Positions 44,456 through 53,500 of a stretch of 64,000 nt of DNA are shown here, piece after piece. Source of the stretch: Falsiroseomonas oleicola (GTDB lineage: Bacteria; Pseudomonadota; Alphaproteobacteria; Acetobacterales; Acetobacteraceae); contig NZ_JAERQM010000001.1 of the NCBI RefSeq assembly GCF_019029495.1, positions 1,364,001 through 1,428,000 on the forward strand, read 5' to 3'. Each line of letters opens with the position of its first letter. The first letter of the stretch is position 1. The translations under genes and the position numbers were made by a program. Below the pieces are notes generated by a model, which was not told the origin of the DNA, ran no database searches, and saw only the letters and a list, made by a program, of their open reading frames with translations.

Positions 44456-44751
44456 GCGAGGAGCTTTTCCAATCTGGACACCAGCGCCGCGGGGTCGCCG
44501 GTCACGCGGAGAACTTTCTGGCGGGAGGCGCCGCCATGCAACAGCTCGACCGCGGATTTCGCGAGGCCCAGCGCCTTGGCCACCGCCTCGCACACCGCGC
44601 GATTGGCGCGGCCATCCTCCGGCACCTCCGCCACCGCCACGCGCAGCGCGGCGCCATCGGGTGAGAGGCCGCCGAGGGAAGGGCGCTTCGCCCGGGGCTG
44701 CACCTTCACCGAAAGGTCCAGCCCATCCGCCCGCAGCCGCCAGGCCGTCAT
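44452..44751 (-). CDS. DUF167 (YggU) family protein
   Basis: A 99-residue protein with the YggU alpha/beta fold. Family features are [31 protein letters not shown] and [16 protein letters not shown]. It lies 7 bp after the YggT gene and overlaps folD by 4 bp. The YggT-YggU pairing is widely conserved; the function is unknown. Confidence 0.92.
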   Translation of the reverse strand: MTAWRLRADGLDLSVKVQPRAKRPSLGGLSPDGAALRVAVAEVPEDGRANRAVCEAVAKALGLAKSAVELLHGGASRQKVLRVTGDPAALVSRLEKLLA

Positions 44752-44758
44752 CGCCGCA

Positions 44759-45070
44759 TCAGAAGTAGAGGCCGCTCCGCAGCAGATATCCCTGGATCGC
44801 GCCCAGCGCGATGGAGGCCGCAGTGATCAGCAGCAGCACCACCAGCGGCGACAGGTCGACCCCGCCGAGATTGGGCAGCATCCCCCGCACCCGCCGCAGC
44901 GCAGGCTCCGTCACCCGGTACAGGAAGTCCGCGATGGTCCAGACGATGCGGTTCCGCCCGTCCAGCACGTTGAAGGACAGCAGCGTCTGCATGATCGCGG
45001 CCAGCAGAACCGCCCACCAGAACAGGTCGAGGCCGGCCCGCAGCAGGAAGAAAACAGCATCGAGCAGCAT
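44759..45070 (-). CDS. YggT family membrane protein
   Basis: A 103-residue protein with two or three hydrophobic segments (FFLLRAGLDLFWWAVLLAAI and LVVLLLITAASIALGAIQGYLL) around the conserved RVTEPALRRVRGMLPNLGGVDLSP. The start at 45070 has AGGGG 7 nt upstream; the extension to 45184 is not YggT-like. YggT proteins are linked to cell-division or envelope functions, with unclear mechanism. It starts the YggT-DUF167-FolD operon. Confidence 0.92.
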   Translation of the reverse strand: MLLDAVFFLLRAGLDLFWWAVLLAAIMQTLLSFNVLDGRNRIVWTIADFLYRVTEPALRRVRGMLPNLGGVDLSPLVVLLLITAASIALGAIQGYLLRSGLYF

Positions 45071-45225
45071 CAGCGACCCCTGGGCGTTGCCCGCGAAACC
45101 TAGTGGCGGGCGGGCCGGGGAACAAGGCTTTGCTCCGCCTTTGGAAGTTGCGGGACCCTGGCTTGACACCGGCCGGACCCGCAATCATAACCCGCGCCCT
45201 ACGGTGGACCCACGCTTGGTCGTGT

Positions 45226-45301
45226 GGGGGTGTAGCTCAGTTGGTAGAGCGCGTCGTTCGCAATGACGAGGTCAGCGGTTCGATCCCGCTCACCTCCACC
45301 A
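45226..45301 (+). tRNA. tRNA-Ala (anticodon CGC)
   Basis: A 76-nt cloverleaf. The acceptor is GGGGGTG against CACCTCC (one G-T pair), followed by TA and the D arm GCTC...GAGC. The anticodon stem CGTCG/TGACG holds the loop TTCGCAA with anticodon CGC. The T arm is AGCGG-TTCGATC-CCGCT. The discriminator is A and CCA is encoded. Its 3' end (from 45282) is repeated at 54292, marking it as the attachment site of the island that follows. Confidence 0.97.
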
Positions 45302-45308
45302 CCGTCCT
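45282..45308 (+). repeat. attL direct repeat (27 bp) in the tRNA-Ala 3' end
   Basis: The 27 bases GATCCCGCTCACCTCCACCA through CCGTCCT are identical to 54292-54318; the flanking bases differ at both ends. The repeat spans the T-arm 3' strand, acceptor 3' strand and CCA plus 7 bases, the classic core for tyrosine integrases. Confidence 0.92.
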
Positions 45309-45365
45309 TTTATTTCAGGAACTTAGGTCTGGCTCGGGTGACGCCTGTAACGCAGGACGCACCAC

Positions 45366-47120
45366 ATGGCTTCGCCGACCGGCTCCTACCTGCTCGTCAG
45401 GGACAAGCGGCATTCAATCCGCCTTCGCGTCCCGCTCGACCTTGTGCCGAGGCTCGGCCGCGCCGAGCTGGTTCGAGCACTTGGAACCTCAGATAGACGA
45501 TCGGCCCGGTTCGTGGTGGCTGGCGTCGCTCTGCGTCTCAGGCTTTTCTGGGCCATGGTCCGAAAGACGCCTCCCCTGACCCCCGAAGAGCTCCGCAGGA
45601 TCGCGGATGACTGGCTGCGGGCAGCGCTGGCCGACCAGTGGAAGCTCTTGGAACGCGGTGACTTCGCTGATGCGATGGCGCCCGCCGGGCTAGATGCGGC
45701 TGAGCGCAGAGCATACAGCGCTTACATGTTCGGGCTCGACGCGGACCTGACCGCTGATCGTATTGTCGAGGGCGACTATCGCAGGTTCGACACCGACGCT
45801 GGTCAGTTGCTGTCAGTGGCCGGGCACGGGGAGCGCAGAGGCACGCAGGAGCGGGCAATCCTGAGCCGACTCATGCTTGAACGCTTTGCGGACCTTCAAC
45901 GAACGAAGTTGGCTTGGGCGGAGGGCAACGTCGGCAGCGTTCCGCCGCAGCTTATCTCGCGCACGTCCATGCCGACCACGACGGCGGCACGAGATCACGC
46001 GGGTGACGGTGCCGAAGCCGCTCCATGCCCGAAGCCCGCCTCGCGCTCGATTGCAGAGGCGGGCGAGATCTTTGTAGCGTCGATGCGGCAGAGGAGAATC
46101 AAGGAGAAGCATGTCATCGACGTGCAGTCGGACCTGAAGCTGCTTGTCGAAGCGTTCGGGTCTGAGCGTCATGTCGCTGAGGTGACCGCGTCCGATGCTG
46201 GCCGACTATGGGAAGCGCTTAGATCGCTGCCACCGCATTTCCGGCGCCATCCGTTGCTGGAGGGCCTTGGGCTGTTCGAGAAGGCGGAAAAGGCCCGCGA
46301 GCTCGGCTTGAGGCCGCTGGGCTATCGGACCGTCAACTCCTACTTCAGGACGCTGAGCAATCTGTTCGAGCAGGAGAGGAAGGCGGCGCAGGTGCCGAGC
46401 AACCCCTTCCACGGCACGCGTGAAAGGAAGCCGCCGCGGTTCGTGAAGCAGGTGAAAACGTTCACGGCGACTGAGTTGGAAATGCTGTTCGCGAGCCCGC
46501 TCTTCCAGGGCGCGAAGAGCACCGCGAAGCCCTACGATGCCGGCGACCACCTGGTAAGCGACTGGCGGTTCTGGGCGCCGCTGATCGCCCTGATGACGGG
46601 CGCGCGCATTGGGGAGATCGCCCAGCTTTCGCCGGGCGACATTCGTGTCGAGCAGGGGTTCGCTGTGCTGGACATCAATGAGGCTGCTGGAAAGACGCTG
46701 AAGAATGCCGCCACAGCCCGGCTGATCCCGCTTCACGATGTGCTGGTTGAGCTTGGGCTCATGCGTCTCGCGGCCGAGCGGGTAGCGGCGAAATCGCTGC
46801 GACTGCTGCCGGGGATGCCAGTGCCCATTCACGGTGATCCGGGCAAGGCGCCGGGCCAATGGATGAGCGAGAGGTTCCTGCCGCGCATGAAACTGAAGAC
46901 GCGCGCCGGGCTCGGCTTCCATTCCTTCCGGCACACGCTGAAGACCCTACTGCGAAATGCGCAGGTTCCTGACAGCGTGTCGAACAACGTGTGCGGCCAC
47001 GATAAGCGGACGGTCGGCGATGACTATGGCAGCATTGATCTGGCGGCAATGAAGAGCGGCCTGATTGCGATCAAGCTGCCCGACAGTCTACTTCGGCTCG
47101 GACCACGCCACGTCGACTGA
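45366..47120 (+). CDS. Tyrosine-type site-specific integrase
   Basis: A 584-residue recombinase. The N-terminal part (about 1-60) resembles the DUF6538 arm-binding domain (SYLLVRDKRHSIRLRVP). A core-binding domain follows about 225-360. The catalytic domain has the first Arg in MTGARIGEIAQL, HSFRHTLK (His-x-x-Arg), the later His in NNVCGHDKRT and the Tyr nucleophile in VGDDYGS. It begins 64 bp after the tRNA-Ala end, as is typical when that tRNA is the target. All key residues are intact, so excision could still occur. Confidence 0.95.
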   Translation: MASPTGSYLLVRDKRHSIRLRVPLDLVPRLGRAELVRALGTSDRRSARFVVAGVALRLRLFWAMVRKTPPLTPEELRRIADDWLRAALADQWKLLERGDFADAMAPAGLDAAERRAYSAYMFGLDADLTADRIVEGDYRRFDTDAGQLLSVAGHGERRGTQERAILSRLMLERFADLQRTKLAWAEGNVGSVPPQLISRTSMPTTTAARDHAGDGAEAAPCPKPASRSIAEAGEIFVASMRQRRIKEKHVIDVQSDLKLLVEAFGSERHVAEVTASDAGRLWEALRSLPPHFRRHPLLEGLGLFEKAEKARELGLRPLGYRTVNSYFRTLSNLFEQERKAAQVPSNPFHGTRERKPPRFVKQVKTFTATELEMLFASPLFQGAKSTAKPYDAGDHLVSDWRFWAPLIALMTGARIGEIAQLSPGDIRVEQGFAVLDINEAAGKTLKNAATARLIPLHDVLVELGLMRLAAERVAAKSLRLLPGMPVPIHGDPGKAPGQWMSERFLPRMKLKTRAGLGFHSFRHTLKTLLRNAQVPDSVSNNVCGHDKRTVGDDYGSIDLAAMKSGLIAIKLPDSLLRLGPRHVD

Positions 47121-47411
47121 CCTGGATGCCGAGCCGTGAAGGGATCACGGCACCACCGGTATGCTTCAGGAGGGCTCAGACGGTGCCGGGGTGTTGGGGG
47201 CTGCATCTGCTGGAGGTCGTCGTTGTGATCAGCACCAGCACGCCACAGCGAGTGGTGCCTTGGTGGTCCCGTTTCCTTGGGTGTGGCCCGTGGCGGCTTC
47301 ATCCCGCCGGCACGATCACAACGCTGTCGCCGGCTGAAGGTCGCGATTTGCACGAGGATGGGCTGCGCCAGAACCAGACGTGCTCGACCGACCTCCGCCC
47401 TCTCGAATGAA
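47121..47411. other. Island spacer after the integrase
   Basis: About 290 bp between the convergent integrase and the membrane-protein gene. No convincing frame, terminator or repeat is seen; overlapping short frames lack a normal composition. Confidence 0.35.
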
Positions 47412-47912
47412 CTACCTCGAACCGGTAGCGGTAGCTTGGGCGCGCAAGAAGCTGTCCGCGAACCGGACCACTAATCTCTGCTGGCGGACGGCGTATTCGC
47501 GCCACATCACGTGGCAGGACTTGCTGGCCACTCCGCTGCGTTCGTCGATTGCTGCAAGGCGCCGTTCGAGGGTCGCGGCTTCTGTGGTCTCGCCACGCCT
47601 GAGTAACTCCCGCCACGTCCGGCAATCTGCGCTGATGAAGCTGCCCTCTCCTAAGGCCATTAGATCAGCGCGGGTGAAGAAGTGGCCGTGGCGAGAGGCA
47701 TGCCGTGCCAGTTCGGGCGCCCTCTCCTGGATTAGTTGAGGGGGGTCAGATTCTCGGAGTGCCTGAACAATGCCGAGCTCGACCGCCTCCCTGCTCTGCA
47801 GAAAGGGTTCAAACCACCAATTCGCGCCGAGACTAACCGCAACGAAGGCGCCTATCGCCCATGGAATCCAACGATGCTCGCCGGGTTCTCCGCTTTTCGC
47901 CGCGCTCGGCAC
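47412..47912 (-). CDS. Hypothetical single-span membrane protein
   Basis: A 166-residue protein with a short N-terminal cytoplasmic part and one hydrophobic segment (WIPWAIGAFVAVSLGANWWF, about 15-34). A soluble, mainly helical, charged domain of about 130 residues with two Cys (SADCRTW and KSCHVMW) follows. It lies inside the island, convergent to the integrase. No family is recognised. Confidence 0.6.
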   Translation of the reverse strand: MPSAAKSGEPGEHRWIPWAIGAFVAVSLGANWWFEPFLQSREAVELGIVQALRESDPPQLIQERAPELARHASRHGHFFTRADLMALGEGSFISADCRTWRELLRRGETTEAATLERRLAAIDERSGVASKSCHVMWREYAVRQQRLVVRFADSFLRAQATATGSR

Positions 47913-48110
47913 GACGTCCTCCCGCCCCGTTACGTTGGGAACTTTAGCGGCGCGCTTCAGATTCGCAACGATCCGGCGGATAGCCGCCTATCCTGATTGA
48001 ACAATTCTGCCATGACACAGCGCCGACATTTCCGCTTCCCTGATCTGGGAAGTCGGCACTGATAGGACACGGTGCGGATGCGCTCTCCGTGTCCCTTGCG
48101 GCCAGGGCTG

Positions 48111-48731
48111 TCAGGCTGCGAGTGCGGTGGTGGCTGAGGGGGGTGCGTGTGCTGGATGCGGTGGGGAGAAGGGGAGCTTGCGGGTGCTGTTGAGGTAGGG
48201 CAGCGCCGTGAAGGTGACGGGCTGACCCAAGCGAAGCTGGCGGGTCGTATAGGACAGCCAGCAATCCTGGGTGCGCAGTGGCGGCAGATCGATCGATCCG
48301 TAGGGTGCGACCGCACGCCAGGCGCCGGGCGCGGCATTGAGGAACCTGGCCGCGTGCTGCTGCGGGACAGCGAGCAGGCCGTGGAAGTGGAAGCCCTCGG
48401 TGCCGTTCTGGCCGATCAACACTGCCCAAGGCCGCTGCCTCGTCGCCGGCCCGTTCCTCCAACGTCCGGGGAACAGCAGCTGTGCCACGCTGCCATCGAA
48501 CCGCCGAAGACGCGCATCGGCTTCGATGCCGTCGAGGTGACGGTTTTGGCCCAGACAAGGATGGAGCGTCGCCGCGAACCAGACATCGCCCGGGCGCGCG
48601 GCTTCCATGTTCGTCTTCGTCTTGATCAGCCACGCGGCGGAGGCGGCGGTGATTGGGTTCATGACCTTCATAGTAGTTTTGGGGCGAGATTTCCGCACCG
48701 CGATGGCCGGGCCTGGCAGCAGATTGGTCAT
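48111..48731 (-). CDS. Putative HUH-endonuclease (replication-initiator-like) protein
   Basis: A 206-residue protein. Three elements in the order of rolling-circle Rep proteins are visible: a hydrophobic-Thr stretch VWFAATLHP (motif 1-like, about 50), GFHFHGLLAVP with the HxH metal pair (motif 2-like, about 113-123) and SYTTRQL with a candidate nucleophile Tyr (motif 3-like YxxR, about 165). The ATG overlaps the ASCH stop (ATGA), so the two are co-translated. The family name is inference from motifs only; it is shorter than many Rep proteins. The nearby A+T-rich repeats are a candidate origin. Confidence 0.5.
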   Translation of the reverse strand: MTNLLPGPAIAVRKSRPKTTMKVMNPITAASAAWLIKTKTNMEAARPGDVWFAATLHPCLGQNRHLDGIEADARLRRFDGSVAQLLFPGRWRNGPATRQRPWAVLIGQNGTEGFHFHGLLAVPQQHAARFLNAAPGAWRAVAPYGSIDLPPLRTQDCWLSYTTRQLRLGQPVTFTALPYLNSTRKLPFSPPHPAHAPPSATTALAA

Positions 48732-49210
48732 CGGCGGTCAGCGACGTCACGGGCGGCCTGGGACCGGCGCAGCAGGCCGCGAACATCGGCGGGTGCCATC
48801 GCCAGGTGCACCGCGAGAGCCTCGGTGGTGGAGAGCGTCACGTAGGTCTGGGCGCCCATGGGATGTTGGTAGGGCACCGGGTGCTGGAAGCGGATCGCGC
48901 CGGCAAGCCTCCAGCCGAAGCGCCAGGTGGGGTGTGCCGCGAGGTCTTCAGCCGAGGCCAGGTGCTGGTGCCGCAGCTCGTCCAGCTCGTCGCGAGTGAC
49001 CGGCCCGATGACGTCGTCGATGCGCACCACGCCGATGACCGTGCCCGTGCCCTTGGCGATGATGCCGATCACCTGGCCGACCTTGTGCGACGTGGTCGAA
49101 CGCAGCTCGAGGGTCTTCGCACCAGAAACGATGAGCGATGCGTAGGGTTCCACAATAACGAGTGCCGACGTAGCCATGATAATACTCCTGAATGTTTGTT
49201 GTTCGGCCAT
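48728..49210 (-). CDS. ASCH-domain protein
   Basis: A 160-residue protein. The N-terminal half is ASCH-like (related to PUA): ALVIVEPYASLIVSGAKTLELRSTTSHK with the typical G-x-K-x-x-E-x-R pattern, then VIGVVRIDDVIGP. The C-terminal half ends in a helical, Arg-rich tail. ASCH domains bind RNA or act as nucleotide-modifying enzymes. It may start at MATSALV 11 codons in. It is the first gene of the pair with the HUH-like protein. Confidence 0.8.
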   Translation of the reverse strand: MAEQQTFRSIIMATSALVIVEPYASLIVSGAKTLELRSTTSHKVGQVIGIIAKGTGTVIGVVRIDDVIGPVTRDELDELRHQHLASAEDLAAHPTWRFGWRLAGAIRFQHPVPYQHPMGAQTYVTLSTTEALAVHLAMAPADVRGLLRRSQAARDVADRR

Positions 49211-49749
49211 ATTTTACCGGACCGGTTTCTCGATGTCGGGCAAAATCGGCGCCTTGATGAGCGAATGACTGGCGAAGATTCGCATTTATTTTCGCTGATC
49301 AGCGCCACGCTGTCTTGTTCAGCTATACGGCTGCGATGCTGGATTGACCTCGCCCCGAGCTGTCTTGGGGAGCCCCACGGCAGAGAACCGGTCTCAACAG
49401 TGGACGGTTTTGGTGATTGTTGCCGTATTCTATTGATATGAATGAATAATTTGCGCGAAACCACCCTGGGTGCGGCGTGACTGTTTCGCGCACTCCAAGG
49501 GTGCGGCACGACCCCGCAGGACATGCACGCATCAGGGTGAGACAGTCGGCGCATCATCTAGGACTTCGCTCTGAGGGCGGGCCTTGCCCGACCGCCGTCG
49601 CCGCTCGGTGATCGACCGGGATGGGAGGACAGAGCGCGCTGCGGGGTTTTCACGAAGGGGGCGCAATCGGACCTTGCGTCACGGTGCCGACGTGTTACAT
49701 TTGCTTAGACGTTCATCTGACTGAATGTCACGAGAGGCAGCGGCACCAG
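49211..49749. other. A+T-rich island spacer with repeats
   Basis: About 540 bp between the divergent ASCH and serine-recombinase genes. No good frame is seen. It contains an A+T-rich stretch (about 49420-49455), a 10-bp inverted repeat (TGCGCGAAAC at 49452-49461 and GTTTCGCGCA at 49483-49492) and two direct copies of GGGTGCGGC within 33 bp (near 49469 and 49500). It is a candidate control region, resolution site or origin. Confidence 0.55.
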
Positions 49750-50451
49750 ATGACCACCACCCACACCGGCAAGTTCGTCTCCTACCTCCGCGTCAGCACC
49801 GCGCAGCAGGGGCGTAGCGGGCTTGGCGAGGAGGCGCAGCGCAAGGCGGTGGCTGACTACCTCAACGGTGGGCAGTGGAAGCTCGTGGCTGAGTTCAGGG
49901 AGGTCGAGAGCGGCAAGCGTGACGACCGCCCCCAGCTCGCCGCCGCACTCGCCGCGTGCCGCTTGCACGGTGCCAGACTGGTGATCGCCAAGCTTGACCG
50001 GCTCTCTCGCAACGCCGCCTTCCTGTTGAACCTGCGCGACGCTGGCGTGAAGTTCGTCGCGGCCGACATGCCCGATGCGAACGAGATGACGATCGGCATC
50101 ATGGCGGTGGTCGCGGAGGCGGAGCGCAAGATGATCTCCGTCCGCACGAAGGGCGCGCTTGCCGCTTACAAGGCGCGCTGTGCGGCCGGTGCCACGCTTC
50201 GCCCCCTTGGGAACCCAGGCAACCTGTCGAACCGGAAGCTCGGCACGGATCGCGCCAACGTGGAGAAGACGAGGAAGGCGAATGCCCGAGCTGTCGACCT
50301 GGCATCCAGCATTCAGGAGGCGAAGGACAGCGGCGCCACCTCTCTGCGTGCCATCGCCGACAAGCTCAATGCACGTGGCATCCCTACGTCGCGCGGTGGT
50401 TCGTGGTCAGCAGTGCAGGTGTCGCGCGTGCTTGCTCGGCTGGGGTCGTAG
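49750..50451 (+). CDS. Serine recombinase (resolvase/invertase family)
   Basis: A 233-residue recombinase. The catalytic Ser is in YLRVSTAQQGRSGLG, with the conserved Arg residues in KLDRLSRN and an ERKMIS stretch. The short C-terminal part (SLRAIADKLNARGIPTSRGGSWSAVQVSRVL) is a helix-turn-helix-like recombinase segment. The ATG at 49750 is preferred to the longer frame from 49621, whose extra residues are not resolvase-like. Its target site is unknown; the repeats just upstream are one candidate. Confidence 0.9.
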   Translation: MTTTHTGKFVSYLRVSTAQQGRSGLGEEAQRKAVADYLNGGQWKLVAEFREVESGKRDDRPQLAAALAACRLHGARLVIAKLDRLSRNAAFLLNLRDAGVKFVAADMPDANEMTIGIMAVVAEAERKMISVRTKGALAAYKARCAAGATLRPLGNPGNLSNRKLGTDRANVEKTRKANARAVDLASSIQEAKDSGATSLRAIADKLNARGIPTSRGGSWSAVQVSRVLARLGS

Positions 50452-50526
50452 CAGCATGAGAGCCGAACACGGTTACCCCATGGGCCTTGGCGGGTCATGC
50501 GGAGGTGGTGGGCACCAACCTACTGA

Positions 50527-53500
50527 TCACGCCCCGTAGCGGCCATCCCCCAGGGGACGGGCTTGGCCGAGGGCGGCGAGCGTGGCGAGCATTTCCCCCA
50601 TCTTGGCGGTGCGGGGGGCACCCTTAAAGCGGCGGGCCACTTCGCGGGCGGAGGCGGGACCACGGGCCAGGGCGGCGCGAAGCGCGACATACTGCGCGGG
50701 GCCTTCCACGGGCCATGGCGGGGCACCGGGAATGGCTGCTTCGGGCACCAGCATTTCGCCTTGCACGGCTGGCCGGCGGGCTTCCTGCGGCGCCTGGAAT
50801 TCGGGACGAAGCCACCGCACAAGGCCCTGTGCTTCCTCCGCCACCCGTTCCGCATTCAGCGCCACCACGCGGGCCACCACCTCGGCCTCCGGCAGATCAG
50901 CGGGCCAGCCATAGGCAGCCGCTACCGCTGCATCCAAGCGGTCGTGGAGGTCGCGGAGGATGGAGACCTGGCCGGCGTCGTGGATGTCCTTCTCTTTCGC
51001 GGTCAACTGCTTCCCGGCTCGCACCGCCTCAAGGGTGTTGTAGAGGGCGGTGAGTGTGAGGTGCGAATGAGCCGCGAGGCGGGCCTTGCGATGGGCGTCC
51101 AGTTCTTCCGCGATGGCGCCGATTTCCGTCCGTTGGGCAGGCGTGGCGGCGGGAAAGGGGAACGGGTCGAAGCAGACACTTTTCAGATACCGGGGTCTGT
51201 CTTCCAAAGTTCCTCCCGAGGCGAGGCACCAAGCGCCGTGGAAGCGACTGGAAAGCGTCCCCAGGATAAATCCATCCATAGATGCAAAGGCGATCAAAGC
51301 ATCGTCGGGAAGCACGTTGTGTTTAAGAAATGAAAATACGCGATGCTTTGCCGTTACGGGCGTGACAATATATCTTTCCAAGTCGGCGAGGGCTGGACGT
51401 AGCTCACTCCGAGGTTCGCCATGAAGCCACCAATTCTGTCGGTAGGCGCTTCTATTATTTTGCTCCCGCTCCGGTTTTACGCGGAGAAGGATGTGCTGAT
51501 AAGCCGCTGGAAAGCGGGCGAGCACTTCGCCTTCCGAGAGGCCAAAGAAATCAATGACGAATTGGCCGCGACTGCGTTGCGTGAAATCCCGGCCATTCAG
51601 ATACGGTCGAATATGCCTGTCCAAGCCAGACACCTTGCCAAGGCCCATCGCACCCGCTGCAATAGGCTCGATAATAAATCCGGCTCCATGTAGCTTCACG
51701 CCTGGGCTGGCAAGCCGTTCATTTGAACGAAGCGACTTTGTCATCTTTACATCTGTGCCGATAGTAAGATCGGAGTTGATAAAACCTAGCGAAGTGGCGG
51801 TCGCTATCGTTGGAACACCATCCACCCCCGGTGTTTCGGAAGTCACAGTTGCCAGAGTCCCTTCACCAGCCCCGGCCTCAACCACTGTCAATGAAATTCG
51901 GACAGCCGCCGCCCCGGCTCCATCGGCCCATGGGTGGTCAGGAACCGCAAAGACGATGTGCAGTGGCGCTTTAGGGGCTGCCATGGCTTCCGCTAGAACA
52001 CGTCTGCAAAAGACCTGTCGTATGCTATTGGATGTAATGAAGCCGAAGCGCCGAGTGGCGGCTGGCGATGTCTTGCCATTTTTCGATTTACCGAAGCGTA
52101 ATGCCTGCGCTGCTTTCCACCAAAAATGTAGCGCCAAATCGGCAGACTTCGGAACAGCAGGATATGCCTGCCAAAGCGCCTCTGCGTAGCCATCGCCAAG
52201 TTCGGCTCGCATGTGTTTCGCGCCGATGAAGGGTGGGTTGCCAACGATGAATTCGGCCTCCGGCCAGTCTGTGACCTTGGGCGCGACGGGGCGCAGGACC
52301 AGGACGCGATCCGTCTCGTCCGGCACCTCTTCACCAGTGATCGGATGCAGCTTCGTCCGCCCGCCCCAGCGGGTCAGGGGGGCGCCCGCCGCATCCCGGT
52401 CCGGCTCCGCCCGGTCATAGGTCAGCAGCGCATCGCCTTCCTGGATGTTGCGGAAGTCGCGGAGGATCGGCTCGGCCGGCGGGGCGTTGCCGCGCGTGCG
52501 GAAATGCCATTGCAGCCAGCCAATCCACAGGACCAGCTCCGCCACCGGCACCGCCCGGGGGTTCTTCTCAATCCCGAGGAACTGGTGCGGGTCCACGCTG
52601 GCGCCGGCCATCTCCAGCCGGTCTCCCTCGCCGGGCACCAGATCGGCCAGAAGGTCCAGCACCTCTCCCTCAAGCCGCTTCATCAACTCCAAGGTCACGT
52701 AAAGGAAGTTCCCGGTGCCGCAGGCGGGGTCCAGAACGCGCACCGCACAGAGACGCGCGTGATAGGCCCGCACCAGGGTCGCCGCGCCGGGCCGGTCGCC
52801 CGCCTCCGCCTTCGCCACCGCCGCCGCCTTCACGCCATCCCATTCCGTCCGCAGGGGCTCCATGACGGTCGGCAGCACCAGCCTTTCCACGAAGGCGCGG
52901 GGCGTAAAATGGGCGCCAAGCTCACCGCGCTGTTTCGCATCCAGGGCGTTTTCCAGCAGGCTGCCGAAGATGGCGGGTTCCACATCGGCCCAATCCCGTT
53001 GGGATGCCTGGATCAGCAATTCCAGCATGTCCCCATCCACCGGCAGGGGTTCCACCCCGCCATGCGGCCCCGGCGCAAAGAGACCCCCATTGAAGCGCAG
53101 CACTATGGCGCGGAGGGCCGGGGAGAAGCCGCCGGCATTCATGCTGCGCCACAGATCGCCAATGAGCGGGACGAAGCTCTTCGGGTCCTTCCGGCAGTCT
53201 TGCAGCAGTTCCGTGAAGGCGGTGCCGGAGGGCAGCAGCCCGACCGATTGCGCGAACATGGAGAAGATACAGCGCATGAGGAAGGTGGCGACGTGCTGCG
53301 GCGCGTGGCGAGGCTTGTCTCGCGGTCCCTCAAGCGCCCGAACCAGGCGGGCCAGGTAGGCGGCAATCTCCCGCGTGACCTGCACCCGCTTGCGTTGCGG
53401 GTTGAGGGAGAGGGGTTCGGTCCAGATGGCGCGGAGAAGGTCCCGCACCTCCGGCTTTTGCAGATCGGGCAGATAGAGGCGGAAGCCCTCGCGGTCCGGG

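Noticed and set aside
48032-48056. A terminator after the HUH-like gene
   Set aside because: A bulged CCGCTTCCC/GGGAAGTCGG hairpin exists 55 bp downstream, but there is no T-run and the distance is long.
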